Origin: Spraguea lophii | Lineage: Eukaryota > Microsporidia > Spragueidae | Direction: 5' to 3' | NCBI GenBank assembly: GCA_001887945.1 | Contig: LDOQ01000282.1 | Span: forward strand, 1 to 54,858 | Length of the DNA stretch: 54,858 bases | Shown: positions 30,981 to 42,290 of the stretch, piece by piece | How the letters are laid out: each line of letters opens with the position of its first letter | How positions within the stretch are numbered: the first letter of the stretch is position 1 | Program-made: the position numbers and the translations under genes | The notes under the pieces: generated by a model | The model's input: only the letters and a program-made list of their open reading frames with translations | What the model was told of the DNA's origin: nothing | Database searches by the model: none

Positions 30981-31688
30981 TTAAATCATCTTCTTGATTA
31001 ACTCACCTATTTTATCTTGATGGTTACCTACTGCACCTCCTTCTATAATATCCTTTGCCTTTCTTCCCTTGTATCCTCCTTTTGGTGGTGTAAGCTTAAA
31101 TGGGTTTAAGAAGTTATTTAATTCTTTGAATCTTTCGTCATTAAAGTAAAGTTCGTAGATAAATTCTTCAATACATCTAATATTCTTAAATGCATCTTCT
31201 AATGTCTCATTGGTAATATTCAATTTTTCAGAAAAAATATGACAAGAACCTCTTTTGTAGATTAATTCTCTTAAAGTTTTAAGTTTAAGTTCCCCATAAG
31301 CAACAAAATTTCTTATCTTTTGCAACATTTGTCTGGATGATTCATTATTTTTTACTAAGACGCAATTATTGATATGTTTGAGTCTGAAAAGTTCTAATGT
31401 TTTTTTTATTTTATTGGATGCTCTTAATGGGCTTTTAATGAGAACAACTGCATAGAAGTGTGGATCCTTGGGTGCATAAATCTTATTTTCTTTTTGCATT
31501 CTTTCTTCTGAAAGTTGTTGTTCTAAAGCAATTTTCTTATAAGTTTCTAATAATTCGACGGTTCTCTTTTCTGCATATTTCTTATTTTCTTCTACTCTTT
31601 TAAGATGTTGTTCTTGTTGCTTCTTTTGAAGTTCTTCCATTCTAAGATTGTATTGTTCTTTCTTTGCAATAAGGTCTACGTTAGACAT
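30981..31688 (-). CDS. RPL7: Ribosomal protein uL30 (L7)
   Basis: A 235-residue large-subunit protein. Residues 1-75 are a charged helical N terminus (QKKQQEQHLKRVEENKKYAEK). The uL30 domain follows, with HFYAVVLIKSPLRASNKIKK, LFRLKHINNCVLVKNN, FVAYGELKLKTLRELIYKRG and the conserved C-terminal LNPFKLTPPKGGYKGRK. Length matches yeast Rpl7 (244). TTATCCCTTATG gives a standard CCC start. Confidence 0.95.
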   Translation of the reverse strand: MSNVDLIAKKEQYNLRMEELQKKQQEQHLKRVEENKKYAEKRTVELLETYKKIALEQQLSEERMQKENKIYAPKDPHFYAVVLIKSPLRASNKIKKTLELFRLKHINNCVLVKNNESSRQMLQKIRNFVAYGELKLKTLRELIYKRGSCHIFSEKLNITNETLEDAFKNIRCIEEFIYELYFNDERFKELNNFLNPFKLTPPKGGYKGRKAKDIIEGGAVGNHQDKIGELIKKMI

Positions 31689-31864
31689 AAGGGATAAAAA
31701 AAATTGAAAAAATATTTTTTGAAAAAATAATAAATTTTTAAAAAAATGTTTAAACTAAATATCATTTGGTTTATTATTCTTTTTTTTTTAAATAGGACTT
31801 TAATTATATTGAAAATCTCAGATTCATTATAGCTATTATAACTGGGAACGTTTTCTTTAAATTT

Positions 31865-33373
31865 TTATTTTTCATTTTTATATTTCGATGTAAAAAGAGG
31901 TATTGAACTTATTAAGCATATGAAAGCATAAAATAAAAAACTATATATTTCTTTGTTGGTTGGTGGAAATAGATTCAAAGATGTAATAATTATGACTAGA
32001 GAATTACCTATTGACACCATTAATAACCACGCAGAAAGTATTATTGATTTATAATCTTTCGGTGAATTTGTATATGCAAATTCCAATCCTGTTATTACTA
32101 GAAATATTTCCCCAGCGACAATAAGAATATATTGAGGTATTTGGTATAATATGCTTATTTGATGATTTCTATTAACAGTTTCTACAATAGCAGCAATGAT
32201 AAAACTTAGAGATGCGCATATCATTCCAATTCCCATTTTTTGTACTGGAGCCAAGGAAATTCTAGGATAAATCAATTTGTTGAAGATTGGTATGAAGAGA
32301 AGTGTTAGAATGGCATTAAATGATTGCATTTGTGCGGGAAGTATTCTTGTATTAAAAATTTTCAAATTCATTTTGTCTGCTTGTTCTATCCATGAGCTGC
32401 TTTGTTGATCATAAACCATCCAAAAACAAGATGTGGGAAGAAAGACTTTAAATAACGATTTTATAGTTTGTAATTCATTTTTATCTTCTATTTGTGTATT
32501 TTCACTTTCTTTTTCAATTTTTGTGGGGTGTGTAATATCTACCGGTTTAAAAAACATTTCGCATTGTTTTTGTTCTTTATTTGTAGCAGAATTAGGTTCT
32601 GAAATAAAACTATGTTGGATAGCTGCATCGTTTGCATATTTGTATATTATATCATCAAATATTTGTTCTTCGAATTCTTTTTTTAAATTCTCAATTCCAT
32701 CATTTTTTCCCTTATTTTCCGTTTTTCCTGTAAATACAAGAAAAATACGTTCTAAAAGTGCAGAATTTGGCGCTAATTTAATAAATTGATCTGATCCCAA
32801 TGTAAATAAAATAATTGATATCATAAGTAGTAATGTTGGTAATCCAAAAGAAAGCGGGTAACATGTATCATTATCAAGACATCCTAAATTTGATAATATT
32901 GGTGTTATAAAAACAGATAACATAGCACCGGCGTTAATAAAGAAATAAAATACACTAAAAAACGTAGAAAGTTCTTTTTTTGAATTATTTCTAAATTGAT
33001 CGCCACCAAATGTACTTATTGCGGGTTTTATTCCACCCGTTCCAATAGAAATTAATGCTAATCCCAAAAAGAATAGATACAGATTAGATTCCAACAAGCT
33101 AACAAAAAACAACATAAAACATCCTACAATATAAAATAAACTTAGAATTAATATTGTTTTGAACCTTCCCCATATTGAATCGGATAATATTCCACCGACA
33201 ATAGCAAAAAGATAGCATGATACATAGAAAAGATGAACTATGATTGTTGAATGTTGTACAGACATACTAAGCTTTTCTCTAAGAAAAGGAAATAAGAGTG
33301 AACGTAGACCATAAAAACAAAATCTTTCACAAAATTCATTTGATACAATTAAAATGAGAGGTAAATATTTCAT
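31865..33373 (-). CDS. POT/PTR2 family proton-coupled oligopeptide transporter
   Basis: A 502-residue transporter with about twelve hydrophobic helices in two halves and a charged central loop (about residues 225-305). The POT signature EFCERFCFYG is at residues 13-22, and GGIKPAISTFGGDQF followed by FFSVFYFFINAGAML is the second PTR2 signature. Family members import di- and tripeptides with protons. In a parasite with little amino-acid synthesis this would be a nutrient importer at the parasite surface, by inference. The loop between helices 9 and 10 is short compared with animal SLC15 proteins. No CCC signal before the ATG. Confidence 0.92.
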   Translation of the reverse strand: MKYLPLILIVSNEFCERFCFYGLRSLLFPFLREKLSMSVQHSTIIVHLFYVSCYLFAIVGGILSDSIWGRFKTILILSLFYIVGCFMLFFVSLLESNLYLFFLGLALISIGTGGIKPAISTFGGDQFRNNSKKELSTFFSVFYFFINAGAMLSVFITPILSNLGCLDNDTCYPLSFGLPTLLLMISIILFTLGSDQFIKLAPNSALLERIFLVFTGKTENKGKNDGIENLKKEFEEQIFDDIIYKYANDAAIQHSFISEPNSATNKEQKQCEMFFKPVDITHPTKIEKESENTQIEDKNELQTIKSLFKVFLPTSCFWMVYDQQSSSWIEQADKMNLKIFNTRILPAQMQSFNAILTLLFIPIFNKLIYPRISLAPVQKMGIGMICASLSFIIAAIVETVNRNHQISILYQIPQYILIVAGEIFLVITGLEFAYTNSPKDYKSIILSAWLLMVSIGNSLVIIITSLNLFPPTNKEIYSFLFYAFICLISSIPLFTSKYKNEK

Positions 33374-33836
33374 ACAAAAAAAATATATTTTCTTTTAAAA
33401 TATAAAACTGAAACTGAAATCATAACATGTTTGAAAACAATGATTCTAAATATAAAAATACTCAAGAAGAATAATATAAAAAATATAATAGTGAGTTTTT
33501 ACAAATATTTACTATCTTAATATTCACTTTATCCTTATTAACCTAACTTTGTGATCAAAAAAGAATCCAGTATTATTCAATAATATAATAATGATTTTCT
33601 TAAATAAATATAATAATGATTTTCTTAAATAAATATAATACATTTCATTGTAAAACAAACATATTTCATTATAAAATAAATTTCATTACAAAATTAATCA
33701 AAATATTGAAAAAAAAGTAGAAAATTTTGAAATCAATAAAAAAATCATATTAAGAAAAGAAATGATAAAAAGGTAAAATTTTTCTGTAAAAAACAATTAA
33801 AGATTACACATTGATTTATAATGCAGCAATAACATT
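33374..33836. repeat. Intergenic with short tandem duplications
   Basis: A 25-bp unit containing AATAATGATTTTCTTAAATA is present twice in tandem around 33585..33634. Related TTTCATTATAAAA-like units follow to about 33680. No gene seen. Confidence 0.6.
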
Positions 33837-35401
<1,565 letters not shown>

Positions 35402-36694
35402 TTATTCTTTTATAATCCAATTACTACCTTTAGAATAACAATATTTTTTTATAATTTTATTAAACTCACTATTATCCATCACCTGATCGTATTCTTTCAT
35501 TCTCAATTCCACCTCCTTCTTTCTTATAATTTTTTTCTTACACAATAATTCAACTATCACATCTCTTATTTTATAATCATCTTTACGAAGTGTATAACAA
35601 TCATTACTTAATCTTACTATAACATTATCTTTTATATAATTATGTATTATATCTTTATCTGCTTGATTATCAGTATTATTTTTACAATTGTTAATATATT
35701 GATACAATTCATCTATTCTACAATATATTTTATTTTTTATAAAATTTAATATTCTACTATTATTATTTTCTTCAAAAAAGATATTCTCTTCATAAAATCC
35801 TTTTAATATATTATTTTCTATCAGTTCATCATAAAGATATATATTATCCTGTAATATTTCTATAAAATATTTTTTGGAGAAAATAATATTTTTATTATCT
35901 GTATTATTTACATGAGTGTTTGAAGTATCATCATTTAAATATATATTATTATTTATATTATTCTCATCAATATATTTTATAATTTCTTTAATAAATTTAT
36001 TTCTTTTTTCTCTTATATTTTCATTATAATATTCTGATTTTAAAATATATCTACCATGACAATAAAATGTTAATGTATTTAGAATATTTTTTATTAACGC
36101 TTCTTCTTTATAAATATACATCAGTGTATTATAATTAACTATTTTTCTACGAATGATAGTATCTTTTATTCTTTTAAATAAATTAATATTTTTATGATTA
36201 TATATTTTCATGTTATTATTATCTACGTCTTTATTTTCTGTATTCTTGTTTATAGGCTCTGTATAATCTGTATTATTTTCATATTCTATTGCATATTCCA
36301 ATTCTATCTCTTCATCTTTATCTTTTTGTTTTTTATCTTTTATTATTTCTTTATTTCTTTCTAAATGATAATAACCTTGTACTGGATATAATATAATATT
36401 ACCATTTACTATATTTCCTAAATATAGAATATCTTTATTATTAATAGATGTATTGTTGTCAGAATTGTTCATATTTATGTTTTCATTGGTATAATCATTT
36501 TCATTCTTGTAGATTCTGTTAGATCCATGATATTTTATTTTGTTTTTTATATCTATATTGGAATCTATATTACATTCTATGTTATATGATTTATTGAGAT
36601 TATGTGTTATTTTCTTTATTGTTGTTTTATTTGATGGATGGAAGTGTAATAGGTCTACAGTATTTTTACTGAAATATATATTATATTTTTTCAT
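35402..36694 (-). CDS. RNA polymerase III subunit RPC5/Rpc37-like (POLR3E)
   Basis: A 430-residue Asn-rich protein. The N terminus IYFSKNTVDLLHFHPS and the later YLGNIVNGNIILYPVQGYYH fit the RPC5 dimerisation domain that pairs with RPC4. HGRYILKSEYY (about residue 215) matches the GKWVVKSDILYP segment of animal RPC5. The last 60 residues (VIVELLCKKKIIRKKEVELR ... IIKKYCYSKGSNWIIKE) match the C-terminal winged helix of animal RPC5, which yeast Rpc37 lacks. Poly-Asn/Asp insertions separate the blocks. RPC5 acts in Pol III initiation and termination. TTATCCCA directly precedes the ATG. Confidence 0.72.
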   Translation of the reverse strand: MKKYNIYFSKNTVDLLHFHPSNKTTIKKITHNLNKSYNIECNIDSNIDIKNKIKYHGSNRIYKNENDYTNENINMNNSDNNTSINNKDILYLGNIVNGNIILYPVQGYYHLERNKEIIKDKKQKDKDEEIELEYAIEYENNTDYTEPINKNTENKDVDNNNMKIYNHKNINLFKRIKDTIIRRKIVNYNTLMYIYKEEALIKNILNTLTFYCHGRYILKSEYYNENIREKRNKFIKEIIKYIDENNINNNIYLNDDTSNTHVNNTDNKNIIFSKKYFIEILQDNIYLYDELIENNILKGFYEENIFFEENNNSRILNFIKNKIYCRIDELYQYINNCKNNTDNQADKDIIHNYIKDNVIVRLSNDCYTLRKDDYKIRDVIVELLCKKKIIRKKEVELRMKEYDQVMDNSEFNKIIKKYCYSKGSNWIIKE

Positions 36695-37583
36695 TGGGAT
36701 AAAAATATTTTATAAAATTATATATATATTTTGTTTTTCAGTAAGAGAATAAGAAAATATTTCATTTTTTTGTTATTGATATATTGTATTTCTTAAATTA
36801 TTTTAGGATTTAAATGTTATTGATTTGTGATAGCTGTTAAGAATAAATAATAGATAAATTTTTTCTTGTTAACGGAAGGAAAACTTTTTGACAATTTATT
36901 ATAAGATAATTGGAAGAGAAATGATTATTTAAAAATATTAGTTTAAAGCTTTAAATAATTTTATTTTCTTTTAATATTTCACCAAATGATAAAAATAATA
37001 TTTAAATGAATATTATTAAAAATTAATACGCCCATTCATTCTAAAAATATTATTTGATTTTGCTGAAATAAAATAATATTTAATTTAAATGTATCTTTTG
37101 TTCATAATAATTTTAAAAAGATTTCCATCTTTTATTAAATCTCTTTTTTGATAAATAATAGGTATAATAATATTACTATTTACAATATAAATTTTTTAAT
37201 ACTTTACATCATTTTAATGTATTTATTTAAATGTCTTAATATTTTAAATTGTTTTAATATACTTAAACATTTGATTTACATAAAATATATTTTATTATTA
37301 TTTTTTTGTGTTCTATTTCTTAAAATATTGTATATTCTAATTTCTATATTTAGAAAAAAATTAATATAAATAATTGATTTATATTAAAAAAAATATTAAT
37401 AATAAAATATAAAATACTTTCTTATAACGAAATATTTTCTTATAATGAAATATTCGTATAATATAATATTTTTTTATGTTTATTTATAAAATTTTAATAT
37501 AATAACTATTTTTATTTAGAACGTCTTTTTCTGTATTTAATATATCACAGAAAAACTATAAATAATGTTTAAAATTATTAAAT
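36695..37583. other. Intergenic, divergent
   Basis: AT-rich space between RPC5 and the first GH19-like gene. A hydrophobic open frame at 37148..37369 starts from TTG and looks like chance. No gene called. Confidence 0.45.
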
Positions 37584-38423
37584 ATGCTGTTCTTTTTAAG
37601 TTTAACACAGGCAATGAAATATGCATTTGTTACTAATACTGTAAAGATTGTAAATTCAGTTAATGATATTATTGTGTTTGATTCCGATATGGTAGATGAT
37701 GCACTTTTAGGTGAAGAATCTTCTAAATTCCGAAAAATCGCCGTCGAAACATTAAGAAAAAAACTCGTAGGAAAAAAACTTCAACACTTGGTAGAATCCG
37801 ATTTTAAAGATGTATTGGATGTCAGAGCAGATAAGAATGTGTTCATAAATAAGATGTATAATTATATAATATCAAAATTTATATATGATAAAGAAGAAGA
37901 AAAGAATATGAAAAACAATAAAAAGGCAATTGTAAAGTTTTTAACAATTACATACGATCATTTTGTAGACAAAAAGAATAAGAGATATGAAGAATTGGGT
38001 TTATTCTTAGGTAACGCTTTTCATAATACCAGTTATCTTAAAGTAATGCTTAATAAATCTAATCAACAAGTTGAAGAATCCAAAGGAGTTAATCAATGCA
38101 GAGGATTATTACAAATAACAGGAGATGCTTATAAAACAGCCAATAATTATGGTGGATCAACCGATTTTTTGAAAAATCCAGAAAAAATGGCATATTTAGA
38201 AGAAGATAGTATTAAAGCTACATTGTTTTTCTATAATGTAATTACAAAAGAAATTAGAGATAGAAATAAAAATCTAACTTTTGAAAAACTCTTAAAGGCA
38301 CTTAACCCAATAGAAGTTCAAGGAGAAAATTCTAAACAAGAACAATTCAAGAAATTAATTGCAAAGAGAAAGGCTATCTGTGTAGAGGTGTGTACTGTAT
38401 TAGAGTATTATAATGATCAATAA
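37584..38423 (+). CDS. Secreted GH19 chitinase-like protein, copy 1 (catalytic Glu replaced)
   Basis: A 279-residue protein with a signal-like start (MLFFLSLTQA). Residues 135-225 resemble the glycoside hydrolase 19 core: FLGNAFHNTSYLK (145-153 region) stands where chitinases have FLAQxxHETxxx, CRGLLQITGDAY (172-183) matches the YRGRGxxQLTG motif, and FLKNPEKMA ... SIKATLFFY matches the NPDLVA ... KTALWFW segment. GH19 enzymes cut chitin, a spore-wall polymer. The proton-donor Glu of HET is Asn148 here, so ordinary catalysis is doubtful; chitin binding is a reasonable guess. Its tandem paralogue starts 450 bases downstream. GH19 membership is inferred by eye from these motifs. Confidence 0.65.
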   Translation: MLFFLSLTQAMKYAFVTNTVKIVNSVNDIIVFDSDMVDDALLGEESSKFRKIAVETLRKKLVGKKLQHLVESDFKDVLDVRADKNVFINKMYNYIISKFIYDKEEEKNMKNNKKAIVKFLTITYDHFVDKKNKRYEELGLFLGNAFHNTSYLKVMLNKSNQQVEESKGVNQCRGLLQITGDAYKTANNYGGSTDFLKNPEKMAYLEEDSIKATLFFYNVITKEIRDRNKNLTFEKLLKALNPIEVQGENSKQEQFKKLIAKRKAICVEVCTVLEYYNDQ

Positions 38424-38872
38424 ATGATGGTGAATAACAAGTTTTTTAAATATTTCACTTTATATTAATCTTTTTTTGAAACTTTCAAACATTTAAATGA
38501 TTTTAATTATATTTCTTAAAATTTTGACTTTCCGATTTCATTTAAGAAATTTAGCATTTTTTAAAGTTACACGTTTTTTTTCGTAAGTTATTGATTTTCT
38601 ATTTTAATTTTATTACAAAGCATTTGTTTGTAGATTTGATATCTCAATAATTAATCTTTTAATTTATTTTAATTACCTTAAAAAGGAAATTAAAAAGATA
38701 TTCATAAATTTAAAATGTTAGTTGTATTTTCGATTAACCATTATTTTTTATTTTTTGTAAAAAATCTACAAAATTTTAATATAAAGTAATGAAAAGGTTT
38801 TGACTTAAATATTGTCAATTTTATTTTAATATATCACATTTCCCTATAAATATCGCTTGGAAATATATTTCC
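38424..38872. other. Intergenic between tandem paralogues
   Basis: AT-rich. TTTCCCTATAAATATCGC lies about 20-35 bases before the second ATG and may be a displaced start or promoter signal; TCC directly precedes the ATG. Confidence 0.4.
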
Positions 38873-39712
38873 ATGTTACTTTTCTTGCCTTTATTTCAAT
38901 CACGACTTGTCTTTAATACACCTGTTAAAACCACACCAGCTGAAACTGTATTATGTGATTTTGCAAAGATAGACAAACTACTTTCTCAAGATCTTGTAAT
39001 AAATGCATTCTTAGGAGAGAATTCAAAAAAATGCAGAGAAAGTAGAATATCTAAAGATAAAGCAATCGGAATAACTACTGTAGAATTAAGAGTATGTAAT
39101 GACTTATGTCCTCTTTCACCACTTATTGATGAATGTAAATTTGTTTCTGTTTTTACTTCTTATATATATCATAAGTTAGATTACTTTATAAGAGAGAATA
39201 GAATATATAGAAGAGTTATCAGAAGATATTTGAGAATGGTGTATAATCACTTTATCAGAAAAGAAAACAATCCACATGAATTAGCTATTTTTATGGCAAA
39301 TTCATTCCACAATACCAGTTTCTTGAAAATCTTTTTAACAGAAGCAGAAATCAACGGACAAACAAAAGTAGAATTAGGTGTGAATTATTGTAGAGGTGTA
39401 TTACAAATAAAAAGTTGGGAATACTACACAATTACGGATTGCAATATTGAAAACATAAAATTTAGCAAGGAGCCACATAAAATGGCCATATTATCCAAAG
39501 GTGCATTATCCGGTACATTTTCTTTCTGGGAATATATGATTTGTGAAATAAAAAAAGATTGCAAAAAAGTCACTTATAATAATGTGCTTAAATTCTTAAA
39601 TCCTGAAGAAGTGCAAGCACAATATAAAGATAAACCTGAATATAAAGAAAAATTAGCACATAGAAGATATGTCTACAATGAAATATTGACCATCTTAGGA
39701 TTTTATCGTTAA
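38873..39712 (+). CDS. Secreted GH19 chitinase-like protein, copy 2 (catalytic Glu replaced)
   Basis: Also 279 residues and clearly paralogous to copy 1. It has signal MLLFLPLFQS, then FMANSFHNTSFLK (140-152), GVNYCRGVLQIKS (169-181) and EPHKMAILSKGALSGTFSFWE. The HNT change is shared with copy 1, so it predates the duplication. Here QITG has become QIKS as well, a further departure from an active chitinase. Cysteines absent from copy 1 are present (C28, C54, C75, C79, C88, C190), pointing to different disulfides. Tandem, same strand, equal length: a local duplication that has since diverged strongly. Confidence 0.65.
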   Translation: MLLFLPLFQSRLVFNTPVKTTPAETVLCDFAKIDKLLSQDLVINAFLGENSKKCRESRISKDKAIGITTVELRVCNDLCPLSPLIDECKFVSVFTSYIYHKLDYFIRENRIYRRVIRRYLRMVYNHFIRKENNPHELAIFMANSFHNTSFLKIFLTEAEINGQTKVELGVNYCRGVLQIKSWEYYTITDCNIENIKFSKEPHKMAILSKGALSGTFSFWEYMICEIKKDCKKVTYNNVLKFLNPEEVQAQYKDKPEYKEKLAHRRYVYNEILTILGFYR

Positions 39713-39973
39713 AAATAAATGTTAGTTTGGTGTATATCTTTTACGTTTAAAAATTTTTTAAATAGTAAAGTTATTTTTTATAAAAATTCTAATATAAAAA
39801 TACGATAATCAAGCCAAATACCAAAGATCTAAAAACAAAACGAGGAATAATAATTAAAACCCTGAAGAACTCAATTATAAATAAATCGTCAAAAAGAATA
39901 TTCAATATAGTTTAATTGAATTATATAAAAAAACTTCTAAGTATATTCCATCGAAATATTTGTATTAATAATT

Positions 39974-40576
39974 TTATTTATCAAAGAAAGAAGGATAAAT
40001 GTTATTATCCATTCCATCCATTTCATTTAACCACTCATAATAATCATCTGAATATTCATTAACATCTTTTCCTATATATTTTCTTATAGATTCTTCTTCC
40101 TGATGTTCATTATTTACATCTTTTACATTTTCTTTAAAATAAATATTATAATTATTATTTACAGGAACTTGAAATTGATTCATATTCAATTTTTTACCAT
40201 ATTTTGATAAACATTCATTTTCTTCAATATTTTTACCATTTTTTCTTTTCTCATCAATATCCCCAGGATATTTATTACCATCTCTTTTATAAACTTCAAT
40301 AGCCTCTAATTCCTCTAATGATACATATTTCCAATAATTTGTTTTTGTCCCAGCAGTTTTACTTATTTTCACAAATTGTGGTGATTTACTTAACAACTGC
40401 CTTATATTCCCCTTCCACGTCATTGAATTACTAGGTTTAAAAATCTCAGGATACATTTTTGTAATATATTGAAATATCTCGTGTGATGTTGCTATCTGAT
40501 TAGGTTGTTCAGATATAGCCTTCTTTATTATAGATTGATATGTGAAATTCTTTACCACTCTAACATTTTTTGGCAT
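39974..40576 (-). CDS. Forkhead-type winged-helix transcription factor
   Basis: A 200-residue protein with a forkhead-like DNA-binding domain at residues 8-90: FTYQSIIKKAISEQPNQIAT (helix 1 to 2, compare YSYxxLIxxAI), SHEIFQYITKMYPEIFK, MTWKGNIRQLLSKSPQFVKI (recognition helix, compare WQNSIRHNLSLNxCFVKV) and KTNYWKYV (GKGNYWTL). The canonical His of SIRHNLS is Gln here, so target choice may differ. The C-terminal half is acidic and disordered. The frame extends upstream to another ATG at 40630, but CCCC lies 10-13 bases before the Met at 40576, which fits the domain start. Confidence 0.82.
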   Translation of the reverse strand: MPKNVRVVKNFTYQSIIKKAISEQPNQIATSHEIFQYITKMYPEIFKPSNSMTWKGNIRQLLSKSPQFVKISKTAGTKTNYWKYVSLEELEAIEVYKRDGNKYPGDIDEKRKNGKNIEENECLSKYGKKLNMNQFQVPVNNNYNIYFKENVKDVNNEHQEEESIRKYIGKDVNEYSDDYYEWLNEMDGMDNNIYPSFFDK

Positions 40577-41300
40577 AAGGTTTATGGGGAAAATTTTTAT
40601 ATGAATTCCATATAAGGAAGTTGATATCATATTTTATTGTAAAAAATACAAATATTGATATAAGCGATATATAATAATATTTATGGATAAAACACAATAA
40701 AATAATAAATAAGCTAAAACAAAGTAATAATATATTATTTTGTATAAACAATAAACATCAATTTAAAATATTATAAATAAAAATAACAAATACTTATTCT
40801 ATTTATTTTTTATATTACAATAAAAACCATTATAATCATTTTTACCAGGAAGAATATCGTGATAAATAAAATATTATGGTTATTTATTATGATACATTAA
40901 ACCAAAGTAACTTTTATATTAAATGTATATAATATTAATTATCTTTTAAATGTAATAACATTTTTCTTTAAGTGATATTTTATACTCTTTATTATTTTCA
41001 TTCTTAGCTTAAGGATATTTCATTTCTTTTTTTTAAAATTATACACTTTTATTATTTTCTTAATCACAGAGATTGAACGTGTACATGTATTTTCTATATT
41101 ATGCATATAAAAATATTTGAAATAAATTTTAGATCAAACGTAAAACATAAAAGAAAATATTAAAATTTATTTTAAAAATGAATATACGATCAGAAATCAT
41201 ACGTTCATCATTTTTACAGACCGCCCGTATCTCTATCATCATTTCGTATTTAAAAAAATAAAAATTAGACGTTAATTACGATTTTAATTAATCCTTTCTC
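40577..41300. other. Intergenic, nothing recognised
   Basis: AT-rich DNA between two same-strand genes. CAGACCGCCCGTATCTC near 41219 is a small GC-rich patch downstream of histone H2A. Confidence 0.45.
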
Positions 41301-41684
41301 TTACAAATCTTGGGATTTTTTATTTTTTCCTTTTAAGCTCAATTGTTCGGAACTAAGGACATTTTTACATCCACCACCTTTGATCAACCATGTTGAACAG
41401 AAGCTTTTTAATTCCTCATCCTTACATAATGCCCAATTAATATGTTTTGGTAATATTTTTTTCTTGTTTTCTTCTTCTGCTTGTGTTTTTGCACCTTCCA
41501 AGATTTCACTACAAAGATAGAATAATCCACTGATAGATGCTAAGATAGCAGTATAAGAAATTCTACTTTTAGTTTTATATCTGAAATATCTGTGAATCTG
41601 TGTTGGTTTAAACAATGATTTAATATCAGTAACTGGTTCTGATGCTTTTGCTGGATCTCTTTTTCCTCCTTTTCCTTGTGCCAT
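41301..41684 (-). CDS. Histone H2A, divergent, with C-terminal SQDL
   Basis: A 127-residue H2A. LFKPTQIHRYFRYKTKSRISY corresponds to the canonical LQFPVGRIHRLLR region, SEILEGAKTQAEEENKKKIL to AEILELAGNAARDNKKTRI, and LPKHINWALCKDEELKSF to IPRHLQLAIRNDEELNKL. The nucleosome acidic patch is mostly kept (EILE and DEE) but Glu56 is replaced (Phe-Tyr). The end KKSQDL is an SQ(D/E)-hydrophobic motif, the site phosphorylated after DNA breaks in H2A.X and yeast H2A. CTACCC lies seven bases before the ATG at 41684; the longer upstream frame has no ATG before it. Confidence 0.92.
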   Translation of the reverse strand: MAQGKGGKRDPAKASEPVTDIKSLFKPTQIHRYFRYKTKSRISYTAILASISGLFYLCSEILEGAKTQAEEENKKKILPKHINWALCKDEELKSFCSTWLIKGGGCKNVLSSEQLSLKGKNKKSQDL

Positions 41685-42290
41685 ATTATAGGGTAGAAAA
41701 ATAAAAATATTTATAGATGAATGGAGGTAATATTTGGAGGTAAACTTTTTTTTGAATGTAAAAATACATTTTATGAAAATAGGAAATATTAAGAAACTAA
41801 ATGAAATAAACAAGAAATAATGTGAAAATAAAAAAATATTGTAATTTGTTTGTGAAAATAAAAAAAGGAGGGAAATTTTGATTTATTAAAAATATTTATC
41901 TATGATAAATAAAAATATTATTTATCATGATTATTAAGATATTGTAATGTAATTATAATAATTTAATCATATGAAATAACTATCAATTGAATAATATTAT
42001 AATATATATTATTATTTTAAAGTTAAAATTCTTTAATATTTTTTAAGTTCTTTTAGTAAATTATAATATAAAATATTTATAAGACAGATATTATATAAAA
42101 TAATATAGAAATATCATATAAATAATATTTTATATATTTATGAAATAGATGTTAGATAAAACAGAATATAATAATTTAATACTCATTAAAGATAGATAAA
42201 ATAATATAAAAATACCTTACAAATAATATTTTATCATTTGATTGTTTTATATCAGTAACATTTTAAAATCTTTTGTTTGTAACCTCATAG
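41685..42290. other. Intergenic, divergent promoters
   Basis: AT-rich space between histone H2A and the spliced small-subunit gene; imperfect AATATTTTAT-type repeats only. Confidence 0.4.

Noticed and set aside
37148..37369. Hydrophobic plus-strand open frame
   Set aside because: TTG start, low complexity, no start signal; likely noise.
41060..41100. Possible U6 snRNA because of ACAGAGA
   Set aside because: CACAGAGATTG occurs, but the following U6 core sequence is absent.
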